A DNA stretch of 64,000 nt from Devosia sp. YIM 151766 (GTDB lineage Bacteria; Pseudomonadota; Alphaproteobacteria; Rhizobiales; Devosiaceae). The position numbers and the translations under genes were made by a program. Positions 52,007 through 60,906 of the stretch are shown here, piece after piece (the first letter of the stretch is position 1; each line of letters begins with the position of its first letter). Under the pieces are notes generated by a model. It did not search any database, was not told the DNA's origin, and worked only from the letters and a program-made list of their open reading frames with translations. The stretch is taken from positions 806,001 through 870,000 of the forward strand of contig NZ_CP127251.1 in the NCBI RefSeq assembly GCF_030285925.1, written 5' to 3'.

Positions 52007-53599
52007 ATGTCCCGTGAACGCCTCTATCTTTTCGATACCACTTTGCGCGACGGTGCCCAGACCGCCGGCATCGAGTTCTCGCTTGAGGACAAGATCGCCA
52101 TTACCGGCCTGCTCGAGCAATTAGGTGTGGATTATATTGAAGGCGGCTATCCCGGCGCCAATCCAGTGGATACCAGCTTTTTCGAGAAGAAGCGCACCAG
52201 CAACGCCATTTTCACCGCTTTCGGCATGACCAAGCGGGCAGGGCGCTCGGCCGCCAACGATCCCGGCGTCATGAGCCTCGCCAATTCGGCCGCCGCCGCC
52301 ACCTGTTTCGTCGCCAAGGCCTGGGATTATCAGGTGGAGCTGGCGCTGGGCTCGACCACGGAAGACCATCTCGAAGGCATTGCCGATACGGTCCGCACCG
52401 CCATTGCCGCCGGCAAGGAAGCCCTGATCGACCTCGAGCATTTCTTCGATGGCTACAAGGCCAATCCCGATTACGCGCTGGCCTGCATCAGCACCGCCCT
52501 GGAGGCCGGCGCCCGCTGGGTGGTGCTCTGCGACACCAATGGCGGCACCATGCCTTCGCAGATACGCGACATTGTCGGCGAGGTCGTGAAAGTGGCGCCC
52601 GGCGATCGGCTCGGCATCCATCCGCATGATGATACCGGACAGGCCGTGGCCAATGCGCTGGCGGCCATCGAGGCCGGCGTGCGCCAGGTCCAGGGCACGC
52701 TCAACGGTCTGGGCGAGCGCTGCGGCAATGCCAATCTGGTGACGCTGATCCCCACCCTGGTGCTCAAGCCGTTCTATTCCGAGCGCTTCGAGACCGGCAT
52801 CACCCCCGAGCGCCTCGAACGCCTGACCCATATTTCCCGCGCCTTCGACGACCGGCTCAATCGCGCCCCGACGCGGCAGGCGCCCTATGTCGGGGCCTCG
52901 GCCTTTGCCACCAAGGCCGGTATTCACGCTTCGGCCCTGCTCAAGGATTTTTCGACCTATGAGCATGTGCCGCCCGAAAGCGTGGGCAATGAACGGGCCA
53001 TCATGGTCAGCCAGCAGGCCGGCAAATCCAACCTGCTGACGGCTTTGGCCCGCCACGATATTGTGCTGGAAAAGGACGATCCGCGCCTCGAAAGGCTGCT
53101 CGCCACCGTCAAGGAGCGCGAGGCTGGCGGCTATTCCTATGACGGCGCCGACGCCTCCTTCGCCGTTCTGGCGCGGCGGGTGCTGGGCACGCTGCCCGAC
53201 TTCTTCCAGGTGGAGAATTATCGCGCCATGGTGGAGCGCCGCCACAATGCCATGGGCGAGGAAGTCACGGTCACCGAGGCGGTGGTGAAAATCCGCGTCG
53301 AGGGCCAATTGCTGATGTCGGTGGCGGAGGGCAATGGTCCGGTCAACGCGCTGGACCTGGCTTTGCGCAAGGATCTGGGCATCTATTCCGCACGAATCGA
53401 AGACCTCGAACTGGTTGATTTCAAGGTGCGTATCCTCGATGGCGGCACCGGCGCGGTCACCCGCGTGCTGGTCGAAAGCCGCGATGGCACAGGAGAACGC
53501 TGGGTAACCATCGGCGTTTCGCCCAATATCATTGATGCGTCCTTTGAAGCTCTGTATGAATCGATCACCTACAAGCTGTTGAAAACCGAGGCGGCCTGA
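52007..53599 (+). CDS. cimA: (R)-citramalate synthase
   Basis: This 530-residue enzyme joins acetyl-CoA and pyruvate to citramalate, a threonine-independent entry to isoleucine. The catalytic motif LFDTTLRDGAQTAG, the metal-binding GIHPHDDTGQAVANALAA and the GLGERCGNANLV loop identify the HMGL-like family; the C-terminal third is the regulatory LeuA-like domain used for isoleucine feedback. Length and the GAQTAG form (not GEQ) separate it from 2-isopropylmalate synthase. ATG 52007 matches the family start. No other branched-chain genes are near. Confidence 0.92.
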   Translation: MSRERLYLFDTTLRDGAQTAGIEFSLEDKIAITGLLEQLGVDYIEGGYPGANPVDTSFFEKKRTSNAIFTAFGMTKRAGRSAANDPGVMSLANSAAAATCFVAKAWDYQVELALGSTTEDHLEGIADTVRTAIAAGKEALIDLEHFFDGYKANPDYALACISTALEAGARWVVLCDTNGGTMPSQIRDIVGEVVKVAPGDRLGIHPHDDTGQAVANALAAIEAGVRQVQGTLNGLGERCGNANLVTLIPTLVLKPFYSERFETGITPERLERLTHISRAFDDRLNRAPTRQAPYVGASAFATKAGIHASALLKDFSTYEHVPPESVGNERAIMVSQQAGKSNLLTALARHDIVLEKDDPRLERLLATVKEREAGGYSYDGADASFAVLARRVLGTLPDFFQVENYRAMVERRHNAMGEEVTVTEAVVKIRVEGQLLMSVAEGNGPVNALDLALRKDLGIYSARIEDLELVDFKVRILDGGTGAVTRVLVESRDGTGERWVTIGVSPNIIDASFEALYESITYKLLKTEAA

Positions 53600-53634
53600 C
53601 GCCGCCGGCAGAATGAAATTCCCGGGAGGGCAAA

Positions 53635-55536
53635 CTGGCCGAAACCGCTCCGAAACGTCCTCTTGCTCTGACCATTGGAGCAGCGGCCGCTACCCTTGTC
53701 GTCATTCTCGGCATTCTGGCCGGTCCTTCCATCGTGTCCTGTTTCAACAGCGAAGACGGCATGGGCCTGTGCCTGCGCGGCAAATTGGCGGAAATCGGCC
53801 TGGTGCCGCCGCTCCCCGCGCCGGTCACGGCCGAAACCGAGATCCCGGACGCCGCGCCTGAAGCCGACCTCAATCTGGCAACGGCCGAGACGGCGGTTTC
53901 CGAAGAGCCGGCGCTTGACGTCGTCCCGTCGGCCGAACCTATCGATGCCGCGGCTGCCGACAATGTCCTCGCCGCCACGTTCGGTCTGCTGCGCGCCGAG
54001 CCCGATGGCTCGGTCGTCATTGCCGGCAGCGGTACGCCCGGCAGCCTGGTGCAGGTCTATGCCAATGGCGAATTGCTCGGCACGGTCGAGGTCGAAGCCA
54101 GCGGCGACTGGGTCTTCGTGCCCGAAACGCCGCTGCCGCCCGGCGGCCTCGAAATCACCCTGGGCGAGGAGGGCAAGGCCGGCGCGGCGGAGCAATCCTT
54201 CATCGTCGTGGTCAACGAGGACCGGACCTCCCAGCCCCTGGTCGTCGCCAGCGCGCCCGGCCAGGCCAGTGAAGTCCTGCAGGGCCTGACGGCGCCCGCC
54301 GCCGAGCCCGCCAGCGTGGCCACGGCGGAACCTGCTGCCGAGCCCGAATCCATCGAGGTCGCGGCCGCTGCTGTTCCGGTCGAAGAGCCAGCAGAGTCCG
54401 TCGAGACGGCGCTTCCCGCTGAAGAACCGGCGGCACCAAGCCAGCAGGAGCCCGCCACCGCGCCGGCACTGGAAGTCGCGGCCCTGCCGGCACCCGCAAC
54501 GCCCCCGCCTGCCGAAGAAGCCCCGGCGGCCAGCGTTCCCGAAACGGTTCCGGCCGAAAATCCCGCCGCGGAGGCGCCCCTGGCCAGCCCGGCGGAGCCG
54601 ACGGCGTCTGAGCCCTCCATGACCGAGACCGCGCCTGCCGAACCTGCCGAAGCTCCGGTCGCGCCGGTGACCGAGCCGGATGAATCCCAGCTCGCCGCCA
54701 TTCCCGACACTGTCGTGGAACCGGCGCCAATCCAGACCACCGGCATTGCGCCCACTATCGATGCCATCGAACTCGATGGCGAGCGCACCTTCTTCGCCGG
54801 TGCCGGCCCGGAAGGCGAAATCCTGCGGCTCTATGTGGATGACACCTTTATCGCCGATACCAGGGTCACCGGCGGACGCTGGCTGATCGAGGCGGGCCCC
54901 GTGCTCGACAAGCCCAGCCAGCGCGTCCGCGTCGACCTGTTGCAAGAAGGCGATGCCCGGGTCGTGGCCCGCGCCGAGGTGGATTTCATGGTCGATCTGC
55001 CAGCGGCGCCGGAAGAATCCGTTGTGGTCGCCGAGACCGAAACGCCTGCCGCTCCGGCCCTTCCAGCCACAGCACCGGCGGCGGAAACCCCGGCTACTGA
55101 ATCCGCGCCCGTGGCCGAGCCCCTGGCACCGGCGCCGGAATCTGCGCCAGCTCCAGAACCGGTCGCCGCGCCCGCCAGCGAGCCCGCAACCGGCGAACCC
55201 GCGACTGCACCGGCCCCAGCGCCGCAGCCGGAGGCCGTTGCCGCACCCGCACCCGCGCCGGTCGAGCCCGCTCCCGAGCCCGCCCCGGCGGCTGAGCCCG
55301 TTGCGTCGCCGGCAGTGCCCACCATGGTCGCGGTGTCGCTGGGCGGTCCCGATGCGCAGCGTTTCGCCTCCGGCAAGGCCATTATCCGCCGGGGCGACAA
55401 TCTGTGGACCATTGCCCGGCGCGTCTATGGCGAAGGTCTCAAATACACCACGATCTACGAGGCCAATCAGGGCCAGATACGGGATCCCGACCGCATCTAT
55501 CCCGGTCAGGTCTTTGACCTGCCGAACGGGGAATGA
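53635..55536 (+). CDS. membrane-anchored LysM protein with Ig-like domains and Ala/Pro/Glu-rich linkers
   Basis: This protein of about 633 residues has an N-terminal transmembrane helix (residues about 10-33, LALTIGAAAATLVVILGILA), a first Ig-like domain (about 120-190, GSGTPGSLVQVYANGELLG), a long Ala/Pro/Glu-rich linker, a second Ig-like module (about 375-455), another linker, and a C-terminal LysM domain (IIRRGDNLWTIARRVYGEG). It probably spans the periplasm and binds peptidoglycan. The start is odd: no ATG, GTG or TTG occurs in frame between the stop at 53614 and the GTG at 53734, but a CTG at 53635 has GGAGG 5 bases upstream and restores the membrane helix. A GTG start at 53734 would lose the anchor. 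Confidence 0.85.
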   Translation: MAETAPKRPLALTIGAAAATLVVILGILAGPSIVSCFNSEDGMGLCLRGKLAEIGLVPPLPAPVTAETEIPDAAPEADLNLATAETAVSEEPALDVVPSAEPIDAAAADNVLAATFGLLRAEPDGSVVIAGSGTPGSLVQVYANGELLGTVEVEASGDWVFVPETPLPPGGLEITLGEEGKAGAAEQSFIVVVNEDRTSQPLVVASAPGQASEVLQGLTAPAAEPASVATAEPAAEPESIEVAAAAVPVEEPAESVETALPAEEPAAPSQQEPATAPALEVAALPAPATPPPAEEAPAASVPETVPAENPAAEAPLASPAEPTASEPSMTETAPAEPAEAPVAPVTEPDESQLAAIPDTVVEPAPIQTTGIAPTIDAIELDGERTFFAGAGPEGEILRLYVDDTFIADTRVTGGRWLIEAGPVLDKPSQRVRVDLLQEGDARVVARAEVDFMVDLPAAPEESVVVAETETPAAPALPATAPAAETPATESAPVAEPLAPAPESAPAPEPVAAPASEPATGEPATAPAPAPQPEAVAAPAPAPVEPAPEPAPAAEPVASPAVPTMVAVSLGGPDAQRFASGKAIIRRGDNLWTIARRVYGEGLKYTTIYEANQGQIRDPDRIYPGQVFDLPNGE

Positions 55537-55545
55537 ACCCAGTGC

Positions 55546-55569
55546 AAACGGCGCCTTCAGGCGCCGTTT
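55546..55569 (+). terminator. terminator of the LysM gene
   Basis: Perfect 10-base arms AAACGGCGCC and GGCGCCGTTT enclose TTCA, 10 bases after the stop. Confidence 0.8.
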
Positions 55570-55690
55570 CGCCGCGCTCTATTGATTTTTCCGGCCGGAC
55601 GTCCCATCTTCATCGCCAATAACCGATCAAACATGAGCGGCGTCTGCGGAGCTCTTGTTCCGCAATCCTCATGCGCAAACGAGCGATGCC

Positions 55691-56008
55691 ATGCGTGACG
55701 ACGACATTGCCAGTACTATGCGGGCCCTTGGCCATCCGGTGCGCCTGGAAATCCTGCGCATTCTGGCCACTCAGCAGCAGGGGCAGTGCTGCTGCGCCGA
55801 TGTGACCGAAAGCCTGACCCTGGCGCAATCCACCGTGTCGCAGCATATCAAGGTCTTGCTCGATGCCGGCCTCATCGAGCGCAAGCCGCATGGCACCCGT
55901 AATCGCTATTGCATCCGCCAGGACAAGCTGGCGGAATTGAACGCCGCTTTCTTCGGCCTCCTCGAGGGCCTGACCCCAGCCGCCAGCAAGGAAGCGGAAC
56001 CGGCCTGA
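55691..56008 (+). CDS. ArsR-family regulator with a CCC motif
   Basis: This 105-residue winged-helix repressor has an unusual run of three cysteines (Cys33-35 in QGQCCCADVTESL) at the end of the third helix, close to where arsenic or cadmium sensors of this family bind metal, then the recognition helix LAQSTVSQHIKVLLDAGL. Its stop overlaps the start of the Atm1-type exporter gene by one base, so the two are cotranslated and the regulator likely controls it in response to a thiophilic metal or thiol stress. The start ATG 55691 has a weak ribosome site. Confidence 0.9.
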   Translation: MRDDDIASTMRALGHPVRLEILRILATQQQGQCCCADVTESLTLAQSTVSQHIKVLLDAGLIERKPHGTRNRYCIRQDKLAELNAAFFGLLEGLTPAASKEAEPA

Positions 56009-57903
56009 TGGCATCTGACACCACTGAGAATAAGCCGTCCGTCAGCGCGGACGAAGGCTCCATATTTTCTACTATCCGCAATCTCTGGCCCTATATGTGG
56101 CCCGAAAATCGGCCCGACCTGCGCTGGCGCGTGGTGCTGGCCATTGCGGCCTTGTTGGCGAGCAAGGTCGCGACCACCCTCATCCCCTTCGCCTATAAGG
56201 GCATTATCGACAGCCTCGACAGCTCGGCCCCCAACGGCGCGCTGATCCTTGGCCTTGCCGTGCCGGTCGCCCTGGTCGTCGCCTATGCGCTGGGCAATGT
56301 CATCGATGCCGGTTTCCAGCAATTGCGCGACGTGTTTTTCGCCAGCGTCGGCCAGCATGCCGTGCGCAAGCTGGCGCTCCAGACCTTCCACCACCTGCAC
56401 CGCCTGTCGCTGCGTTTCCATCTGCAACGGCGCACTGGCGGGCTTTCCCGCGTCATCGAGCGCGGCACCAAGGGCATCGAAACCATCGTTCGTTTCGCCA
56501 TGCTCAACATCGCCCCCACCATCGTCGAATTCGTCGTGGTGGCGGTGGTCTTCGTCTGGCTGTTCGGGATTTCATATCTCGGCGTGCTGGTGGTGACGAT
56601 CTGGGCCTATCTCTATTTCACCATCAAGGCGTCCAATTGGCGTATCGCCATTCGCCGCGAGATGAACGAATCCGACACCGACGCCAATGGCAAGGCCATC
56701 GACAGCCTGCTCAATTTCGAGACGGTGAAATATTTCGCCAACGAGCAGATGGAAGCGCGCCGTTTCGACCAGGCCATGGCCGGTTATGAACGCTCCGCCA
56801 TCCGCATCTGGACCTCGCTGGGCTTTCTCAATTTTGGCCAGGCCGTCATTTTCTATGGCGGTTTCCTTGTCGCCTCCATCATGGCCATTCTCGGCGTCAT
56901 GGATGGACGGCTGACCCTGGGCGATTTCGTGCTGCTCAACACCTTTCTTCTGCAGATATACCGGCCGCTCAATATGATCGGCTTCGTCTACCGCGAGCTG
57001 CGCCAGGGCCTCACCGATATCGAGGAAATGTTCAAGCTGCTCGATCGGGAGCCGGAGATTGTCGATAAGCCCGATGCCAGGCCGCTGGCCATCACCGGCC
57101 CGGTCATCCGCTTCGAGGATGTCAGCTTCCATTACGACCCGGAACGGCCGATCCTCAAGGGCGTCAGCTTCGAGGTGCCGGCGGGCAAGACCGTGGCCAT
57201 TGTCGGGCCCACCGGCGCCGGCAAATCCACGATTTCGCGCCTGTTGTTCCGCTTCTACGACGTCACCGGCGGGCGCATCACCATTGACGGGCAGGATCTG
57301 CGCCAGGTGACGCAGGAAAGCCTGCGCTCGGCCATCGGCATGGTTCCGCAGGACACCGTGCTGTTCAACGACACGATCGGCTACAATATCGAATATGGCC
57401 GGCCCGATGCGTCGGCGGCGGAAATCCGCGAAGCGGCCGGCATGGCTCAGGTCGGGACCTTTATCGAGAGCTTGCCCAGTGGCTACGATACGCCGGTGGG
57501 CGAGCGTGGCCTGAAACTGTCCGGCGGCGAGAAGCAGCGGGTCGCCATCGCCCGCACCATTCTCAAGGCCCCGTCCATTCTCATTCTCGACGAAGCCACC
57601 TCGGCGCTCGACACCAAGACCGAGCGCAATATCCAGGCGGCGCTGGATGAGGTTTCGCGCAACCGCACCAGCGTGGTCATCGCCCACCGCCTCTCCACCG
57701 TGGTCAATGCCGACGAAATCCTCGTCCTGCGCGACGGCCAGGTCGCCGAACGCGGCAATCATGCAGCGCTGCTGGCCCATAATGGCCTCTACGCGCAGAT
57801 GTGGAACCGCCAGCGCGAAGCCAATGAGGCCGAAGAACTCCTCGCCCGCACGCAGGACGACCCCGATGGTTTCGTCAAGCGCGGCATCCCGGCGGCTGAA
57901 TAA
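56008..57903 (+). CDS. Atm1-type ABC exporter (heavy metal / glutathione conjugate)
   Basis: This 631-residue half-exporter is close to the ABCB7/Atm1 group: an extended N-terminus, the six-helix domain with LQRRTGGLSRVIERGTKGI and the NFETVKYFANE motif that is diagnostic of Atm1 proteins, then the nucleotide-binding domain (GPTGAGKST, LSGGEKQRVAIAR, ILILDEATSALD). Bacterial members export glutathione-bound metals or glutathione persulfide. Coupling with the CCC-type ArsR protein (TGATG overlap) supports a metal-detoxification role. A longer frame inside the ArsR gene is not used. Confidence 0.93.
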   Translation: MASDTTENKPSVSADEGSIFSTIRNLWPYMWPENRPDLRWRVVLAIAALLASKVATTLIPFAYKGIIDSLDSSAPNGALILGLAVPVALVVAYALGNVIDAGFQQLRDVFFASVGQHAVRKLALQTFHHLHRLSLRFHLQRRTGGLSRVIERGTKGIETIVRFAMLNIAPTIVEFVVVAVVFVWLFGISYLGVLVVTIWAYLYFTIKASNWRIAIRREMNESDTDANGKAIDSLLNFETVKYFANEQMEARRFDQAMAGYERSAIRIWTSLGFLNFGQAVIFYGGFLVASIMAILGVMDGRLTLGDFVLLNTFLLQIYRPLNMIGFVYRELRQGLTDIEEMFKLLDREPEIVDKPDARPLAITGPVIRFEDVSFHYDPERPILKGVSFEVPAGKTVAIVGPTGAGKSTISRLLFRFYDVTGGRITIDGQDLRQVTQESLRSAIGMVPQDTVLFNDTIGYNIEYGRPDASAAEIREAAGMAQVGTFIESLPSGYDTPVGERGLKLSGGEKQRVAIARTILKAPSILILDEATSALDTKTERNIQAALDEVSRNRTSVVIAHRLSTVVNADEILVLRDGQVAERGNHAALLAHNGLYAQMWNRQREANEAEELLARTQDDPDGFVKRGIPAAE

Positions 57904-57941
57904 ACCCGGGAACCTCTGGCGCTGCCTGCCCCGCTATGCTC

Positions 57942-57971
57942 AAATCCCGCCCGTCCCCCGGTGCGGGATTT
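57942..57971 (+). terminator. hairpin after the Atm1-type gene
   Basis: Perfect 9-base arms AAATCCCGC and GCGGGATTT enclose a 12-base loop. The right arm covers the first possible start codon (GTG 57961) of the P450 gene, suggesting that the true P450 start is further on. Confidence 0.55.
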
Positions 57972-57987
57972 GTCGACACGGTGCAAT

Positions 57988-59364
57988 GTGACCAGCACGC
58001 AATTAAGCAGCGAAAATCCCCCGGTTCGGCTTGCCGATGGACCCAAAGGTCTGCCCATTCTCGGGCATCTGCTCGACATGAGCCGCGACACGCTCGGCTT
58101 TTTCGAGCGCAGCGCCCGCCAATATGGCGACATGACCGCGCTGCGGCTCGGGACCTTCCCGGCTTTGATCGTCAACAATCCCGACCTGATCGAACAGGTT
58201 CTGGTCAAGCAGAACCAGCATTTCACCAAGAACAAGGTGTTCTGGCGCCAGCTTGAGGCCCTGCTGGGCAATGGGCTGTTCACCGCCGAGGATGAGGAAT
58301 GGCAGCGCCAGCGCAAGCTGGCCGCGCCGGCCTTCGCCACAATACCTCTGGCCTCCTATGGCCCGCATATGGTGGCATTGACCGAACGCAAGCTCGATAG
58401 CTGGCGGGATGGCCAGGAAATCGACATGCATCGCGAGATGATGGCGCTGGGGCTGCAAATCGCCGCCAGGACCCTGCTCGACGCCGATGTGACCGACGAT
58501 CTGGAAGCCATGGAGCAGGCCGCCTATTGGGTCATCGATGAAGTCGCGGCGCGCTTTTCCCGGCCTGTCGTCGTGCCCGATTGGGTGCCGCTGCCCGGCC
58601 ATCGGCGTTACCTCAAGGGCATCGCCCATCTCGAACGTATGGTCTATCGGGTGATTGCCGAGAACCGCGCCGGCAAGAACGCCTCGGCCGGATTTCTCTC
58701 CTTGCTGATGTCGGCCCGCGACGAGCAAGGCCGGCCGATGACCGACAAGGCCCTGCGCGACCAGATCTGCAACATGCTGCTCGCCGGCTACGAGACCTCG
58801 GCACTGAGCATGGCCTATGGCTTTCATCTTTTGGGCCAGCACCGGGAGATTCAGGCTGCCATTGCCGCGGAGGTCGAGTCGGTTGCGCCGGGTCGCCCGG
58901 TCACGCCCGATGACCTGCCGAACCTCAAGCTGACCGAACATGCCGTCATCGAGATGTTGCGCCTGTTGCCGCCGGGCTGGGCCATCGGGCGCGAGGCGCG
59001 CGCCGATGTGCGGATCGGCGATTATGAGATCAAGCAGGGCACCACCGTGATCCTCAGCCCCTGGATCACCCAGCGCGACCCGCGCTATTTCGAGGATCCG
59101 CTGGCCTTCAGGCCGGAGCGCTGGGCCGGCGATTTCCGCCGCAAGCTGCCGCGCTTCGCCTATTTCCCCTTCGGCGGCGGGCCGAGAATCTGCATCGGCA
59201 ACCGCTTCGCCATGATGGAGGCCATGTTGCTGCTGGCGACCATCGCGCGGCGTTTCGATGTCGAGCGGCTGACCGACAGGCCGGTCAGCTTCCTGCCCTC
59301 GATTACCTTGCGGCCCGTCGGGGGGATTTGGGTGCGGCTGCATGCCCGAAAGCGGATGGGCTGA
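57988..59364 (+). CDS. cytochrome P450
   Basis: This heme monooxygenase of about 458 residues has the I-helix motif MLLAGYETSA, the ExxR pair in EMLRLLPPG, and the heme-cysteine loop FGGGPRICIGNRFA. The layout resembles bacterial P450s of the fatty-acid or CYP4-like type, but the substrate is not known, and no ferredoxin or reductase gene is nearby. The start is uncertain: GTG 57961 lies within a terminator-like hairpin, TTG 57970 and GTG 57988 are alternatives, and none has a good ribosome site. Its last 62 bases overlap the convergent hydrolase gene. Confidence 0.92.
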   Translation: MTSTQLSSENPPVRLADGPKGLPILGHLLDMSRDTLGFFERSARQYGDMTALRLGTFPALIVNNPDLIEQVLVKQNQHFTKNKVFWRQLEALLGNGLFTAEDEEWQRQRKLAAPAFATIPLASYGPHMVALTERKLDSWRDGQEIDMHREMMALGLQIAARTLLDADVTDDLEAMEQAAYWVIDEVAARFSRPVVVPDWVPLPGHRRYLKGIAHLERMVYRVIAENRAGKNASAGFLSLLMSARDEQGRPMTDKALRDQICNMLLAGYETSALSMAYGFHLLGQHREIQAAIAAEVESVAPGRPVTPDDLPNLKLTEHAVIEMLRLLPPGWAIGREARADVRIGDYEIKQGTTVILSPWITQRDPRYFEDPLAFRPERWAGDFRRKLPRFAYFPFGGGPRICIGNRFAMMEAMLLLATIARRFDVERLTDRPVSFLPSITLRPVGGIWVRLHARKRMG

Positions 59365-60229
59365 GCGGCGCCTGGCCCTTTTCGATCAGATAGGGCGCCG
59401 GGAAACGGCGCGCCATATCGCTGGCAAAGCGGTGCAGCAATACGTTGAAGCTGTTGGGATGGGACAGGAAGGGCGCATGTCCGGCGCCGGCGATGAGATG
59501 CGAGCGCTCTTCCCAGAGATTGGCATAAGCGAGTTTTTCGAGATATTTCACCCGCATGATCGGGTCGTCGGCGCCATTGATCAGCGCCAGCGGCACCGGC
59601 GAGGTCGCGACCACCCGCCGCTGGTCGGCAATGCCGCCCCTGAGCAGGCTCCTGGTCGTTTCCGGGCGCATCCGCCCATCGGCCCGCAGGATGGCGGCAA
59701 AATGCATGCCGTCGGGCTCGGGGCCATAGCACAGCTCCTGCCAGCGCTCGGCGTCGCGCGTGGTGAAGCGGGCCTTGCGGCCCAGCAGCATGCCTTTGTG
59801 GACGTGAAAGGCCCGCATTGGCGCCAGCCGGCCGGGGGCGAGCGGCGGTGCGCCGATAGCCACCGCCCCGGCCAGGCGCTCGGGAAACCGCGCCATCAAT
59901 TCCATCGCGATATGGCCGCCCAGCGACCAGCCGACCACCAGCGCCTGCTTGAGGCGCAGATAGTTCATCACATCGACGGAAATATTCGTCAGCGCACGGA
60001 TGGAATAGCCCTCCGCTGGATGTGCCGCATCCTCCGATGCGCCATGCCCCGGCAGGTCGAAGGCGATCAGGCGGAACATGTCGGTCAGCGGCGCGGTGAA
60101 TTGGTGCTCGAAAACTTCCTTGCTGCCGCAGACCCCGTGGATGAACAGAATGGGCATGCCCTTGCCGCCGCTGTCGCGATAACCAATGCTGCCGCTGGCC
60201 AGGCGCATCGTGGGACAGGCAATAGTCAT
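59303..60229 (-). CDS. alpha/beta hydrolase
   Basis: This 308-residue protein has the alpha/beta-hydrolase core with the nucleophile elbow GWSLGGH, an oxyanion region FIHGVCGSKEVF, acid residue in NGADDPIM and catalytic His in AGAGHAPFLSH. The substrate is unknown. GGAG lies 7 bases before the ATG at 60229, preferred over the longer frame to 60268. The 3' end overlaps the P450 gene in antisense by 62 bases, and the C-terminal 25 residues, encoded by this overlap, are poorly conserved-looking and rich in Ala, Pro and Arg. Confidence 0.9.
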   Translation of the reverse strand: MTIACPTMRLASGSIGYRDSGGKGMPILFIHGVCGSKEVFEHQFTAPLTDMFRLIAFDLPGHGASEDAAHPAEGYSIRALTNISVDVMNYLRLKQALVVGWSLGGHIAMELMARFPERLAGAVAIGAPPLAPGRLAPMRAFHVHKGMLLGRKARFTTRDAERWQELCYGPEPDGMHFAAILRADGRMRPETTRSLLRGGIADQRRVVATSPVPLALINGADDPIMRVKYLEKLAYANLWEERSHLIAGAGHAPFLSHPNSFNVLLHRFASDMARRFPAPYLIEKGQAPLSPSAFGHAAAPKSPRRAAR

Positions 60230-60351
60230 GAGGGCACTCCTTCGCGAGAAGTGCATTATGGGGCCCATCTCTATAGGAGGGGTTTCCGCACTCGGTTAAG
60301 ATATTGTAGCTTTGGCTAGGCGGCGCGCGGATCGTGTTGGGGAGTGGCGTT

Positions 60352-60900
60352 ATGGAAACCCTGTTCGACGGGCTGGTGACCTTGACCGGCATGGCCGTGG
60401 TCGGCGCCTATATCTGGTCCGTGCGCAATCATTTCCAGTCCGATGCGATGCCGCCGGGCGCGCGGATCATCGCCGCCGCAGTCACGGCCTCGACCATCAT
60501 CATGCTGGCCCTCACCTGGTTGAGCACCCAGCCGATATTGGCGCAGGTCGTCGGGTTGATGATCCAATTGTTCAGCGTCTGGATTTTCTGCGCCGCGATA
60601 ATGGCGTCGCGGCAGGCCCGGCTGCGCTTCGTGTTCGATCCCGAACATCCCCATTCGCTGGTCGATCAGGGGCCATATCGCCTCGTCCGGCACCCGTTCT
60701 ATGTCTCGTATTCGATCTTCTGGTTCGGCTGGGCCATGGCGTCCTGGTCGCTTCTCGCCATACCCAGCGTTGTCATCCTGCTCTGGCTCTACATAGCGGC
60801 CGCGCGGATGGAAGAGAGCCATTTCGAAGCCTCGCCGCTCTCGGCCGATTATGCCGCCTATAAGCTGCGAACCGGCTTCTTCCTGCCCAAGCTGGGCTAG
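60352..60900 (+). CDS. isoprenylcysteine carboxyl methyltransferase-like membrane protein
   Basis: This 182-residue integral membrane protein has about five helices and the SAM-binding motif of the ICMT/phospholipid methyltransferase family, GPYRLVRHPFYVSY, with the later acidic pair RMEESHF. The substrate in bacteria is not known. GGAG at 60341 is 7 bases before ATG 60352, which decides the start over the in-frame codon at 60334. It converges with the Doc toxin gene 6 bases away. Confidence 0.85.
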   Translation: METLFDGLVTLTGMAVVGAYIWSVRNHFQSDAMPPGARIIAAAVTASTIIMLALTWLSTQPILAQVVGLMIQLFSVWIFCAAIMASRQARLRFVFDPEHPHSLVDQGPYRLVRHPFYVSYSIFWFGWAMASWSLLAIPSVVILLWLYIAAARMEESHFEASPLSADYAAYKLRTGFFLPKLG

Positions 60901-60906
60901 CCCGGA

